This document shows, piece after piece, positions 1-7,409 of a stretch of 9,156 nucleotides of DNA. The notes beneath the pieces were generated by a model, which was not told the DNA's origin, did not search any database, and worked only from the letters and a program-made list of their open reading frames with translations. Each line of letters opens with the position of its first letter. Position 1 is the first letter of the stretch. Location: contig JAMQPJ010000542.1 in the NCBI GenBank assembly GCA_023717585.1, positions 1 through 9,156 of the forward strand, written 5' to 3'. The DNA comes from Thermoanaerobaculia bacterium (lineage in GTDB: Bacteria; Acidobacteriota; Thermoanaerobaculia; UBA5066). Position numbers and translations under genes: made by a program.

Positions 1-1551
1 GAAGGCCTCAGGGTCGACACGACGCGCGACCCACGGCTCGAGACGGGGGCGGAAGAGGCGCTCCGCCGCGGCCTGCGTCGGATCGACCGCCGCTCGGGCT
101 TCCGGAAACCCCGTAACCTCGTCTCCGAGGGGATCGACCCCGAAAAATACCGTGACCCCTCGTGGGCGGAGGGCGTCCCCCCATCCGACACCCTCACGGC
201 GGTCGTCCTTCAGGCGTCCCGGACGAGCGCCGAGGTGCGCGTCGGCACGAGGCGGTTCACGGTTCCGGCGGCGGCTTTCCGGTGGACGCGCGCCGAAAAC
301 CCCGCCCGGGCCGTCGCGCGCGGAGACGTCATCCAGATCGAGACCTCGCTGAACGACGCCGGAAAGGAAGAGACGCTGGTCGCGCAGGACCCGCACGTCG
401 AAGGCGCGGTCGTCATCCTCGAAAACGGAACCGGCGCGGTGCGCGCGCTCACCGGCGGATACGACTTCAACCGCTCGAAGTTCGACCGCGCCGTGCAGGC
501 CCTGAGGCAGGTGGGCTCCGCCTTCAAGCCCGTCGTCTACCTGGCGGCCGTCGAGCAGGGCTTCACGCCGGCGGACACGGTGCTCGACGCGCCGCTCTCG
601 ATCGTCATCGACCCGAAGCAGCCGCCGTGGGAGCCCCAGAACTACGAACGGAAGTATCTCGGAGTCGTGACGTATCAGTACGCCCTCGAACACTCCCTGA
701 ACGTCCCGACCGTGCGCGTCGACCTCCTCGTCGGAACGAGGAGGGTGATCGAAACGGCGCGCCGCCTCGGGGTCCGCCAGACGCTCCTCGCGTACCCGTC
801 GCTGGCCCTCGGCTCTTTCGAGGTGACCCCCCTCGAGATGGCGCAAGCCTACTCGGCGATCGCGAACGGCGGGGTCACGTACAAGCCGTACTTCGTCGAG
901 CGCATCCGCAACGCGGACGGCGTGACCCTCGAACAGAACTCGCCGGATCCCAGGGAAGCGACCTCGCCCGCGTCGGCCTACGTCCTCCTGAACATGATGA
1001 AGGGCGTCGTGGCCCGCGGCACGGCGGCTTCGGCCGCGCGGCTGAAGCTCCCTCTCGCGGGCAAGACGGGCACGACGAACGACTTCACGGACGCCTGGTT
1101 CGTGGGGATGACGCCGCGGCACACGATCGCGGTGTGGGTCGGCCACGACACGAAGAAAACGCTCGGGCCGAAGTCCGCGGGCGCCGATGTGGCGCTTCCG
1201 ATCTTCGTGCGCATCGTCGAGAAGATGAAGGAGGCCGGCCTCGTGACGGAGACCGAGGACTTCGAGGCGCCGCAGGGCGTGGTCCTCGTCCCCGTGGACG
1301 AATCCACCGGCTATCGGGCGACGCCGTCCTGCGCCCGGGTCGTCCTGATGGCATTTGCGAACGGCACGCAGCCGACGGACTTGTGCGGCGACCAGCCGCA
1401 TGCGGTCGCGAGCCTGCCGCAGTACCTCCAGCGCGCGATGTACTCCCCGAAGCGCGGCGAGACGAAGGGCGACGAAATCACGCTCACGGACGCGCCGAAG
1501 CTCGCCGCCCCGCTCCCGAAGGCCCCAAAAGAAGGCGGCCCACCGGGCTGA
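1..1551 (+). CDS. Class A penicillin-binding protein (PBP1A-like), C-terminal part, 5' truncated by window edge
   Basis: Peptidoglycan transpeptidase half of a bifunctional PBP, which cross-links stem peptides on the outer face of the cytoplasmic membrane. Frame 1 is open from base 1 to the TGA at 1549-1551, giving 516 residues. The fragment starts in the linker after the glycosyltransferase domain (G-L-R-V-D-T-T-R-D-P), which lies outside the window. An OB-like insert typical of PBP1A covers about residues 55-120. All three penicillin-binding motifs are present: S-A-F-K at residue 173 (517-528, nucleophile Ser), S-L-N at 232 (694-702) and K-T-G-T-T at 355 (from 1063). The residue before the G-S-A-F-K block is Val where most relatives have Pro, a mild variation. 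The C-terminal tail carries two Cys (444, 462) that could pair in the periplasm, then a Pro/Lys-rich end. It converges on the kinase gene with a 3-base gap. Internal GTG/ATG codons are not the true start. The family is certain; whether the missing glycosyltransferase half is intact cannot be seen. Confidence 0.94.
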   Translation, partial: EGLRVDTTRDPRLETGAEEALRRGLRRIDRRSGFRKPRNLVSEGIDPEKYRDPSWAEGVPPSDTLTAVVLQASRTSAEVRVGTRRFTVPAAAFRWTRAENPARAVARGDVIQIETSLNDAGKEETLVAQDPHVEGAVVILENGTGAVRALTGGYDFNRSKFDRAVQALRQVGSAFKPVVYLAAVEQGFTPADTVLDAPLSIVIDPKQPPWEPQNYERKYLGVVTYQYALEHSLNVPTVRVDLLVGTRRVIETARRLGVRQTLLAYPSLALGSFEVTPLEMAQAYSAIANGGVTYKPYFVERIRNADGVTLEQNSPDPREATSPASAYVLLNMMKGVVARGTAASAARLKLPLAGKTGTTNDFTDAWFVGMTPRHTIAVWVGHDTKKTLGPKSAGADVALPIFVRIVEKMKEAGLVTETEDFEAPQGVVLVPVDESTGYRATPSCARVVLMAFANGTQPTDLCGDQPHAVASLPQYLQRAMYSPKRGETKGDEITLTDAPKLAAPLPKAPKEGGPPG

Positions 1552-1554
1552 GCG

Positions 1555-4113
1555 TCACTTCAGGCCTTCCACGACGTACAGGTCCGACGTGAGCACGCGC
1601 CTGTACGTGTAAGCGTACGCGGAGCCGTCCGACGGAAAGACGACCTGCGGCAGGTACGAAACGCTCGCCGGGTCGGGAGGCGAGAGTTCCTTCCACGGCT
1701 TGCGCGCGAGAGTTGCCACGTCGACCGTGTAGATCTGGCGGCCCTGGCCCGGGTTGCGGCGGGCGTAGAGAGCCCGGCTGTCGGCCGTCCATCCCAGAGG
1801 GTCGTCGTACTCGGTGCCCGGGAGTTTCCGGATCGCGCCCCCGTCGATCGTCAGGATCGAGAGGACGGACGTCTCGGCGGCCCACGCCACGACCGAGCGC
1901 CCGTCGGGCGACATCAGGTTCGCGGACCCGCTCGTGTTCTCCGGCGAGATCGCGCGCGGGGGCGCGGGCAGCTCCGCGATCCAGACCCGGGGACGCTTCC
2001 CTTTCTCGGAGCCGTGGATCAGGATCCGCTTTCCGTCGGGGAAGAACGACGCGCTCGCCACCTCGGCGACGGGTCCGAGCGGGACCGGGGTCGCCGTGCC
2101 GGCGCCGACCGGCGCAAGCGTCAGGCCGTCCCCGGTCCGCAGGAGAACGCGCGACCCGTCCCGCGAGAGCGCGAGAGCCTCCCCGTCCGCGAGACGCACG
2201 GCGGGAGAGCCGTCGGTCCTCCGGAAGAACGCCTGCGGCCGGCCTCCAATGGCCTCGCCGATCTCGTTGAACAGGATGGCGCTCCCTCCGTTCGCCACCG
2301 CGCGGACATCCGAGCCGTCGAACCATCCCAGCTCAGTCTCGGCCCCGCCAGCGGTGCGGGCGAACATGAGGCCACGGAGACTCGCCGCGTGCTCGATCAG
2401 CATCCGGCCGTCAGGAAAGATGTCGTGGACGAACAGGAAGCCCGTCGACCGGTAGAGCGTGCGGATCCGGCCTCCGAGATCCACGGCGCGGAGCGCCGCA
2501 TCCTGCCGGTCCCGGCCCCCGAAGTACACGACCTCGCGGCCCGACGGGCTCCACGCGAAGCGGCCGGAGGAGGACGCCATCGGCCCCGCGAGCGTCCGGA
2601 CCTTCCCGGACCGGTCGACGACTCGCAGCAGCATCCCCTGATCGTCAGCCTCGAAGAACGCCACGTTCGAGCCGTCGGGCGAGACTCGGAGCGCCGTCAA
2701 CCTCTTCGGCGTTTCGTAGAGGACCTTCCCTGCCGGCAGCTCGATGCGCCGCCCCCCGATCTCCTGGTTCCGGATGACCGCGAGCTCCTTGCCGTCCGGC
2801 GTCCAGTCCGCATCCGAGATCTCCTCGAGGAGAGGGCGCGGCGCCCCGCCCGAGAGCGGCACCCGCGAGAGCGTGCCCCAACCGGTGGCGTCCTTCATGC
2901 CCTCGTGCGAAAGAATCGCGAGCTCGCCTGAGGAGGAGACCGCCGCCACCGTAGCGTTCGGAAGACCGAGGGGGCGGGATTCGGGGCCCTCGGTCCTCAC
3001 CGTGAAGACCTCCGAAGAAGCTCCGCCCCACGCGGCGCCGTAGACGATCGTCCGTCCGTCCGGGGCGAAGCGAGCCCTCAGGACGTTCCCGCGCCGGAAC
3101 GTGAGCCGGTGGAACGTCGGCGGCGCCGGCGCTGGCTTCTTCCAGAACAGGTGCGCACCCAGCGACCCGGCCACGAGGCACGCGGCGGCGACGGCGAGCG
3201 TCCGAGCGGAGGGCCGGCGGATCGTGACGGCTTTCCGCGGCCCCGCCGAATCCGAAGATGCCGTGGAGAAGGACTCGAGGTCGAACGCGAGGTCGTGCGC
3301 GGAGTGGGCCCGCTCGTCCGGGCTCTTCTCGAGACAATGCCGCACGATGCGCTCGAGCGCGGGGGGAATCGTCCGGTTCGTCGCCGAGAGGTCCGGCGGC
3401 TCTTCTTTGAGGATTGCCGACACGGTGTCGGCCGCGGTGTCGCCGCGGAACGCCTTGCGGCCCGAGAGCATCTCGTAGAGGACGGCGCCGAAGCTGAAGA
3501 TGTCCGTCCGGTGGTCCGCAGGGAGGCCGCGGAGCTGCTCGGGTACATGTCGCCCGAGCGTCCCGAGAACGGCTCCGGGCTCCGTGCCCTTCGACATCGT
3601 CGGAAGGTTCGTCCCGCCCGCGCCGGCGCCGGACCCGACGACCTTCGCAAGGCCGAAGTCGAGGATCTTGACCCGGCCGTCCTTCGTCACCCAGAGGTTC
3701 TCGGGCTTGAGGTCCCTGTGGACGACGCCCTTCTCGTGCGCGGCCGCGAGGCCGCGGGCGATCTGCACGGCGAACTCCACCGCCTTGCGCAAAGGCAGAG
3801 CGCCACCCGCGAGGCGCGCGCGGAGCGTCTCGCCCTCGAGCAGCTCCATGACGAGAATGTGCCGACTCCCCGTCTCTTCGAATGAGTAGATGGCGGCGAT
3901 TCCGGGATGGTTGAGCGATGCGAGGAGCTGCGCCTCCCTCTCGAATCGCTCTTTTCGTTCTTCACCTTCTAAGAAATCTTGCGGCAGTACCTTTAGCGCG
4001 ACCTCGCGGTTGAGGCGCGGGTCCCTTGCCCGGTAGACCTCCCCCATTCCGCCCGCCCCGAGCGCGGAGATGACCTCGTAAGGTCCCAGACGCGTGCCCG
4101 GCGCGATCGTCAT
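1555..4113 (-). CDS. Membrane-anchored Ser/Thr protein kinase with C-terminal WD40/TolB-like beta-propeller
   Basis: An 852-residue Hanks-type kinase. Kinase domain about residues 12-282: Gly-rich loop G-A-G-G-M-G-E-V-Y (19-27), ATP-binding Lys41 in A-L-K, helix-C Glu60, catalytic H-R-D-L-K-P-E-N (132-139), D-F-G (152-154), and helix-F D-I-F-S-F-G (204-209). A Ser/Thr-rich juxtamembrane stretch (281-302) precedes one membrane helix (about 304-324). The remaining roughly 520 residues carry repeated S/A-P-D-G blades (PD40/TolB-like propeller), probably an extracytoplasmic sensor. The ATG at 4113 gives the N-terminus usual for this family (M-T-x-A-P-G-T-R-L-G-P-Y-E). No Shine-Dalgarno precedes it, so a leaderless or weakly translated message is possible. 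Oddity: residues 188-190 are R-H-V where the family has Y-M-S before P-E-Q. This maps to a 9-base flip between inverted repeats (see 3537-3559). The APE-type Glu192 and a candidate partner Arg268 remain, so activity may be altered rather than lost. Substrates unknown. Confidence 0.95.
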   Translation of the reverse strand: MTIAPGTRLGPYEVISALGAGGMGEVYRARDPRLNREVALKVLPQDFLEGEERKERFEREAQLLASLNHPGIAAIYSFEETGSRHILVMELLEGETLRARLAGGALPLRKAVEFAVQIARGLAAAHEKGVVHRDLKPENLWVTKDGRVKILDFGLAKVVGSGAGAGGTNLPTMSKGTEPGAVLGTLGRHVPEQLRGLPADHRTDIFSFGAVLYEMLSGRKAFRGDTAADTVSAILKEEPPDLSATNRTIPPALERIVRHCLEKSPDERAHSAHDLAFDLESFSTASSDSAGPRKAVTIRRPSARTLAVAAACLVAGSLGAHLFWKKPAPAPPTFHRLTFRRGNVLRARFAPDGRTIVYGAAWGGASSEVFTVRTEGPESRPLGLPNATVAAVSSSGELAILSHEGMKDATGWGTLSRVPLSGGAPRPLLEEISDADWTPDGKELAVIRNQEIGGRRIELPAGKVLYETPKRLTALRVSPDGSNVAFFEADDQGMLLRVVDRSGKVRTLAGPMASSSGRFAWSPSGREVVYFGGRDRQDAALRAVDLGGRIRTLYRSTGFLFVHDIFPDGRMLIEHAASLRGLMFARTAGGAETELGWFDGSDVRAVANGGSAILFNEIGEAIGGRPQAFFRRTDGSPAVRLADGEALALSRDGSRVLLRTGDGLTLAPVGAGTATPVPLGPVAEVASASFFPDGKRILIHGSEKGKRPRVWIAELPAPPRAISPENTSGSANLMSPDGRSVVAWAAETSVLSILTIDGGAIRKLPGTEYDDPLGWTADSRALYARRNPGQGRQIYTVDVATLARKPWKELSPPDPASVSYLPQVVFPSDGSAYAYTYRRVLTSDLYVVEGLK
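3537..3559. repeat. 7-bp inverted repeat flanking an apparently flipped 9-bp segment inside the kinase gene
   Basis: On the plus strand gctcggg (3537-3543) and cccgagc (3553-3559) are perfect reverse complements around the 9-base loop tacatgtcg (3544-3552). In the kinase frame (minus strand) the loop reads cga-cat-gta, giving R-H-V. Read in the opposite orientation it gives tac-atg-tcg, Y-M-S, restoring the canonical G-Y-M-S-P-E-Q. Nine bases is a multiple of three, and the arms are unchanged by inversion, so the frame and both flanks survive either way. Confidence 0.85.
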
Positions 4114-4127
4114 GCGAACGTGTCGCG

Positions 4128-4133
4128 ATTGTA
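4128..4133 (-). promoter_or_regulatory. Possible -10 element (TACAAT) just upstream of the kinase start
   Basis: In the 63-base gap between the membrane-protein stop (4177) and the kinase ATG (4113) the minus strand has TACAAT, 14 bases before the ATG. A start site about 7 bases downstream would leave a 5' leader of under 10 bases, which fits the absence of any Shine-Dalgarno there. I find no convincing -35 box at the usual distance, and the gap holds no obvious terminator. A single hexamer in a short gap can arise by chance, so this is weak. Confidence 0.25.
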
Positions 4134-4176
4134 AGGGACGACAAGAGAGGGGCGGGCCCCGATTCGCGCGACGGGA

Positions 4177-5913
4177 TCAGCCCGGCGGACGCGGGCCTCC
4201 GGCCTTCTCCAGCATTTTCTCCGCAAGCGCGAGGTTCGAGCGGACGTCGGCGCGGCCGGGATCCAGAGCGAGAGCCTCGCGGCAAATGCGCGCCGCCTCG
4301 GCGGCCCGGCCGTCTCGCAGAAGCAGCATCGACACGAAAGCCCTCGCGTCCACCGGCGGACCCCCGTATTCGATCGCTTCCCTCGCGAACGCCAGCGCGC
4401 GCGGCGGCTCGACGTCCGCCGCGATTTCGGCGTCGTCGAGAAGAACACGCCCTACACCCGCGACCGCCGGAAACACCGGCTTCCCGAGCAGGAGGCGGAG
4501 GACGAGAGAATCCAGCCTCGCGCCGCCCGCGACGTCCCCCGTCTCCTTTCGGCTGCCGAGCTCGACGAGCTTGAAGAGGATCCTCGGCCCCTGGATCCAC
4601 GACGCGGCCATCGGAACGTAGTGGACGCGCTGAAGCGGATGGAGATCTCCGGCGCCCGAGCGAGTCCGGTGGAGCGCCAGCATGGGGCCGACCGGAGCGC
4701 CGGGAGAGGCCCCCAGCGCGGCAAACTCGTAGATCCGGCCCTCGTGGAGCAGATACGCGGGCAAGTTGAGCGCGAATCCGAAGGCCGTCAGCGCCAGCGC
4801 GGCACGGCGCCAGGAGGACCCCCGACCGCCGAGCCAGGGGATGAAGAGCGCGACGGCGGGCGCGAGGAGGCGCGGGCCCCAGCCGAATCCCCCTTCCCAC
4901 GCCCACCACCAGAGATTCGCCGCGAAAAAGCCGCTCGAAGCCACAAGAGCAGCCGCGCAGTCGACCCGCAGCGGCTCGGCGAGCCGGTTCCTGAAAGGCA
5001 CGAAGAGAGCGAGAAGGAGAAGCGGCGCGAACCAGAGCACACCGCGGTTCGGAAGCACGGTGAGGCGCAACGCGGTCCAGAAAAGCGGAAGGGGTTCGCT
5101 CCCGGGCGGCTGATATCCGAACCGATACCCGAAGTCGAGCGGGCTCCCGAAGCGAACGCTGTTCAGCACGAAGAAAGCGCAGAGGCCCGGGAGCATTCCC
5201 GCGGCGAGGGCCGCGAAGTCCCACGCCCGGACTTTCCTCCGAATCGGCCTCCAGACGGCGAGAAGGAGAGCCGGGACGAGCACGAACGCCGTCGGCTTCG
5301 CGAGCAGCGCGAGCCCGACCAGGCCGCCCCCCAGCGCCAGTGCCTTCAGCCGGCGCACACCCTCCAGCCGGCGCGCCACGAGGGCCCGCTCGAGGGACCA
5401 GACCGACAGAAGCACGACGAACGGCTCCTGAAAATCGAGCCGGCCCAGCGGCCCGAGAAAAGTCGCGAGCAGGAGAGCCGACGCGAGCATCGGCGCCCCC
5501 CGGCGAGAGCACCCGGCAAGGCGGGCAAGGCGCGAGAGAGGCACGACCGCGAGCGCGGTGAGCAGCACGGGGAGGAGCTGGAGGACGGCGTCCGCCGCCC
5601 GCCCGCGAAGGAGCCCCGGCGGCACGAGGCCGACGGGGGCGAGAAGCGCCACGCGCGCGAAGAAGCCGAGAGGTGGATACCCGAAATCGAGACCAGGCGC
5701 TCCTCCGGGAAGAGTCCTGAACATCACGGGGTCGATCCACGCCCCGGGCGGCGGCGGCGGGAGCCGGAACGAGCCCGTGAAGAGGAGAGTCAGCGACGTT
5801 CGGAGCGCGGCGAGGCCGTCCGCCGAGACCGGGACCGTCCACGCCGCCGTGGCGCAAAGAAAGACGGCGATGCCGAGCACCCACCGCCAGACTCTGACGC
5901 GGCGCGGCCTCAT
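4177..5913 (-). CDS. Polytopic GT-C-like glycosyltransferase/membrane protein with C-terminal TPR-like tail
   Basis: A 578-residue membrane protein. Hydrophobic segments lie at about residues 11-30, 84-98, 108-126, 142-156, 163-178, 190-220, 232-250, 290-306, 318-335, 345-362 and 370-388. The pattern resembles phospholipid-carrier-dependent glycosyltransferases of the GT39/ArnT-like group: L-A-K-P-T (204-208), R-F-G-S-P-L-D-F-G-Y (254-263) and W-E-G-G-F-G-W-G-P-R-L-L (339-350). Such enzymes move sugars from polyprenyl carriers on the outer membrane face; the substrate here is unknown, and I cannot pin down the catalytic Asp/Glu (D32 in the first loop is one candidate). From about residue 520 to 570 the chain turns soluble and looks like a TPR pair (E-A-A-R-I-C-R-E-A-L-A-L-D-P). 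A P-P-P-P-P run (52-56) may slow ribosomes. The ATG at 5913 lies 25 bases after rplI, on the same strand, with no visible Shine-Dalgarno. Membrane nature is certain; enzymatic role is inferred. Confidence 0.8.
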   Translation of the reverse strand: MRPRRVRVWRWVLGIAVFLCATAAWTVPVSADGLAALRTSLTLLFTGSFRLPPPPPGAWIDPVMFRTLPGGAPGLDFGYPPLGFFARVALLAPVGLVPPGLLRGRAADAVLQLLPVLLTALAVVPLSRLARLAGCSRRGAPMLASALLLATFLGPLGRLDFQEPFVVLLSVWSLERALVARRLEGVRRLKALALGGGLVGLALLAKPTAFVLVPALLLAVWRPIRRKVRAWDFAALAAGMLPGLCAFFVLNSVRFGSPLDFGYRFGYQPPGSEPLPLFWTALRLTVLPNRGVLWFAPLLLLALFVPFRNRLAEPLRVDCAAALVASSGFFAANLWWWAWEGGFGWGPRLLAPAVALFIPWLGGRGSSWRRAALALTAFGFALNLPAYLLHEGRIYEFAALGASPGAPVGPMLALHRTRSGAGDLHPLQRVHYVPMAASWIQGPRILFKLVELGSRKETGDVAGGARLDSLVLRLLLGKPVFPAVAGVGRVLLDDAEIAADVEPPRALAFAREAIEYGGPPVDARAFVSMLLLRDGRAAEAARICREALALDPGRADVRSNLALAEKMLEKAGGPRPPG

Positions 5914-5938
5914 GGACGAAACGCAGCCGGCAGCCGGG

Positions 5939-6388
5939 TCAGGCGACGACCGGGAGAACCTCGACGGTGAGGCCCACGGTCACGTCGCGGTGTAGCTTCA
6001 CGCGCACCGTGTGCGTTCCGAGCCGCTTGATGGGCTCCTCGAGGTCGATTCTCCGCTTGTCGACCGTGATGCCCTTGGCCTCCAGCGCGTCCGCGACTTC
6101 GGACGAGGTCACGGAGCCGTAGAGCGAGTCGTTCTCGCCCGACTTCTTGTGGAGGACGATTTTCGTGCCCTCGATGGACTTCGCGACGGCCGCGGCCTGG
6201 TCCTTCTCGTGCTCGGTGCGCGCATCGTAACGCTTCTTTTCCTGCTCCAGCCGCTTCACGTTGCCTGCGGTGGCGGGATACGCGAGCGCCTTGGGAAGCA
6301 GGAAGTTCCGGCCGTAGCCCTCGGCGACGTTCACGACGTCCCCCCGGTGCCCCAGCCCTTTCACGTCGTCGGTCAGGACCAATTTCAT
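5939..6388 (-). CDS. rplI: 50S ribosomal protein bL9
   Basis: A 149-residue bL9, the usual length. The N-terminal rRNA-binding domain (M-K-L-V-L-T-D-D-V-K-G-L-G) carries the hallmark G-Y-G-R-N-F-L-L-P-K motif (27-36). A long charged connecting helix (about 41-75) follows, then the C-terminal domain with L-Y-G-S-V-T. bL9 binds 23S rRNA near the L1 stalk base and helps keep the reading frame. I chose the ATG at 6388 over the in-frame ATG at 6409: the family begins M-K-x-x-L, and a GAGGAG Shine-Dalgarno (6395-6400) lies 6 bases before 6388 but would fall inside the coding region of the longer version. It follows the DUF2232 gene by 43 bases and is the last translation gene of the cluster. Confidence 0.96.
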   Translation of the reverse strand: MKLVLTDDVKGLGHRGDVVNVAEGYGRNFLLPKALAYPATAGNVKRLEQEKKRYDARTEHEKDQAAAVAKSIEGTKIVLHKKSGENDSLYGSVTSSEVADALEAKGITVDKRRIDLEEPIKRLGTHTVRVKLHRDVTVGLTVEVLPVVA

Positions 6389-6394
6389 CGCGAG

Positions 6395-6400
6395 CTCCTC
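6395..6400 (-). promoter_or_regulatory. Shine-Dalgarno of rplI
   Basis: The minus strand reads GAGGAG 6 bases before the ATG at 6388. It decides the start, because an upstream in-frame ATG (6409) would place this site inside the coding sequence. Confidence 0.8.
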
Positions 6401-6431
6401 AAGTTGCATCGGGTTTCCGGTGATGTGCCGG

Positions 6432-7409
6432 TCAGAAGCCGCCGGGAATGTCCGGACCCGCCGGACCGTCGTCGGCCCCTTTCTTTTCGAGCCGCGTCCT
6501 CACGTCGACGAATTCGTCGAGGAGGCCCGAGAGAGCGAGCAGGAGGGGGAAGGGCATCTGAAAGACAAGCAGGTAGACAAGCGCCCGGCCCAGGAGGCCG
6601 GCTCTTCCCCGATCGAGAAGAGCGCGAATTATGGCGAGACCCCTGAGAAAAAACAAGACGCCGAGCGGAAGGAGCAAATCGACAGCCGGCCGGCGAAGCT
6701 CCGCCCCCGCAACCGCCGCCAGAAGCCCGGCGGGCACGAAAGCGACGGCCGCCGCCAGCGGAGTCCGAAAGAGGCTGAAGGAAGCCTCCGACCAGTCCGC
6801 CTCGGCGAGCCCGGCGCCGCGCGCGAAGCCGTAGACGACGAGAGCCGCGTGGATCATGGAGACGGCGAGGACGATCCCGGGCAGCTGCTCCTCGATCAGG
6901 ACCCGACCGAACTCGAAGAGGCGCGCGACGGTGGCGACCGATGACTCGCCCCAGCCGCTCGAACGGTAGTTGGCCAGCATCTCGGGCACGAGCGCGGCCC
7001 ACCGGCCGGCCAGGACGGCGCCCGGATCGCGGCCCGTCGCGACGGCCGATCCGAGGAGCACCGCGAGGCCCCCGATCCCCGTAAGGGAGAAGACGGCGAG
7101 GAGAACCAGGTCCCGCCTGCGGCGGTCGCGCGCCGCCGCGAAAAGGCCCACGGCCGGAAGGGCGACGAGGGCGATCGCGAGCACCGCGGCCACGACCGCG
7201 CCGTCGGGCACGAGGAGCGCGCCGAGGACGAGCGCGATGGGAATCGTCAGGGCCGGCAGGAGGAACCCGGCCGCGAGGCGCTTCGACTCGAGGGCCGCGC
7301 GGCCCAGGCGCGCGGCCGCATGCGGCGCCAGAACGAGGCCGAAGGGAGGCGCCGCCGCGGTCAGCGCAGCGGCGAGCGCCGCCCCCAGAACGGCAAGGGC
7401 TCGTCTAAT
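6432..7409 (-). CDS. DUF2232/YybS-like polytopic membrane protein (start uncertain)
   Basis: A hydrophobic protein between rpsR and rplI, the position where DUF2232 (YybS-like) proteins occur in several phyla. Its end fits that family: a last membrane segment, then L-L-D-E-F-V-D-V-R-T-R-L, close to the conserved G-L-x-D-x-W/F-x-D-x-R pattern, and a polar tail. Function unknown; six to eight membrane spans. Start: the first canonical codon is GTG at 7211, giving 259 residues, with no Shine-Dalgarno. The frame stays open for 66 more codons with membrane-like content (about residues 4-30 and 45-66), leaving no gap after rpsR. Extending to the ATT at 7409, which shares one base with the rpsR stop (ATTAG), gives 325 residues, nearer to family size as I recall it. 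I give the long form; the conservative form is 6432-7211. Other options are a CTG at 7388 or a sequencing error in the start codon. Translation is probably coupled to rpsR. Confidence 0.72.
   Translation of the reverse strand: MRRALAVLGAALAAALTAAAPPFGLVLAPHAAARLGRAALESKRLAAGFLLPALTIPIALVLGALLVPDGAVVAAVLAIALVALPAVGLFAAARDRRRRDLVLLAVFSLTGIGGLAVLLGSAVATGRDPGAVLAGRWAALVPEMLANYRSSGWGESSVATVARLFEFGRVLIEEQLPGIVLAVSMIHAALVVYGFARGAGLAEADWSEASFSLFRTPLAAAVAFVPAGLLAAVAGAELRRPAVDLLLPLGVLFFLRGLAIIRALLDRGRAGLLGRALVYLLVFQMPFPLLLALSGLLDEFVDVRTRLEKKGADDGPAGPDIPGGF

Noticed and set aside
162..1592. Long open frame of 476 codons overlapping the PBP gene on the same strand
   Set aside because: Arg/Gly/Pro-rich translation without any domain, caused by high GC. 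The PBP frame carries all catalytic motifs.
3109..3885. Plus-strand frame antisense to the kinase that contains G-Y-M-S-P-E
   Set aside because: Not a gene. The kinase-like motif appears on the wrong strand only because the 9-base loop is flipped, which supports the micro-inversion finding.
4146..4160. GC-rich palindromic stretch (ggggcgggcccc) as an intrinsic terminator after the membrane-protein gene
   Set aside because: Only a 4-bp stem and no T-tract on either strand.
3962..5884. 640-codon minus-strand frame overlapping the membrane-protein gene
   Set aside because: Arg/Ala/Pro-rich shadow frame. The alternative frame gives a coherent membrane protein with recognisable motifs and a TPR-like tail.
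4621..5970. 449-codon plus-strand frame antisense to the membrane protein
   Set aside because: Highly charged Arg/Glu/Pro low-complexity translation, the typical antisense image of a GC-rich hydrophobic gene.
6389..6409. Upstream ATG (6409) as the rplI start
   Set aside because: It would include the Shine-Dalgarno in the coding region and add seven residues not typical of bL9.
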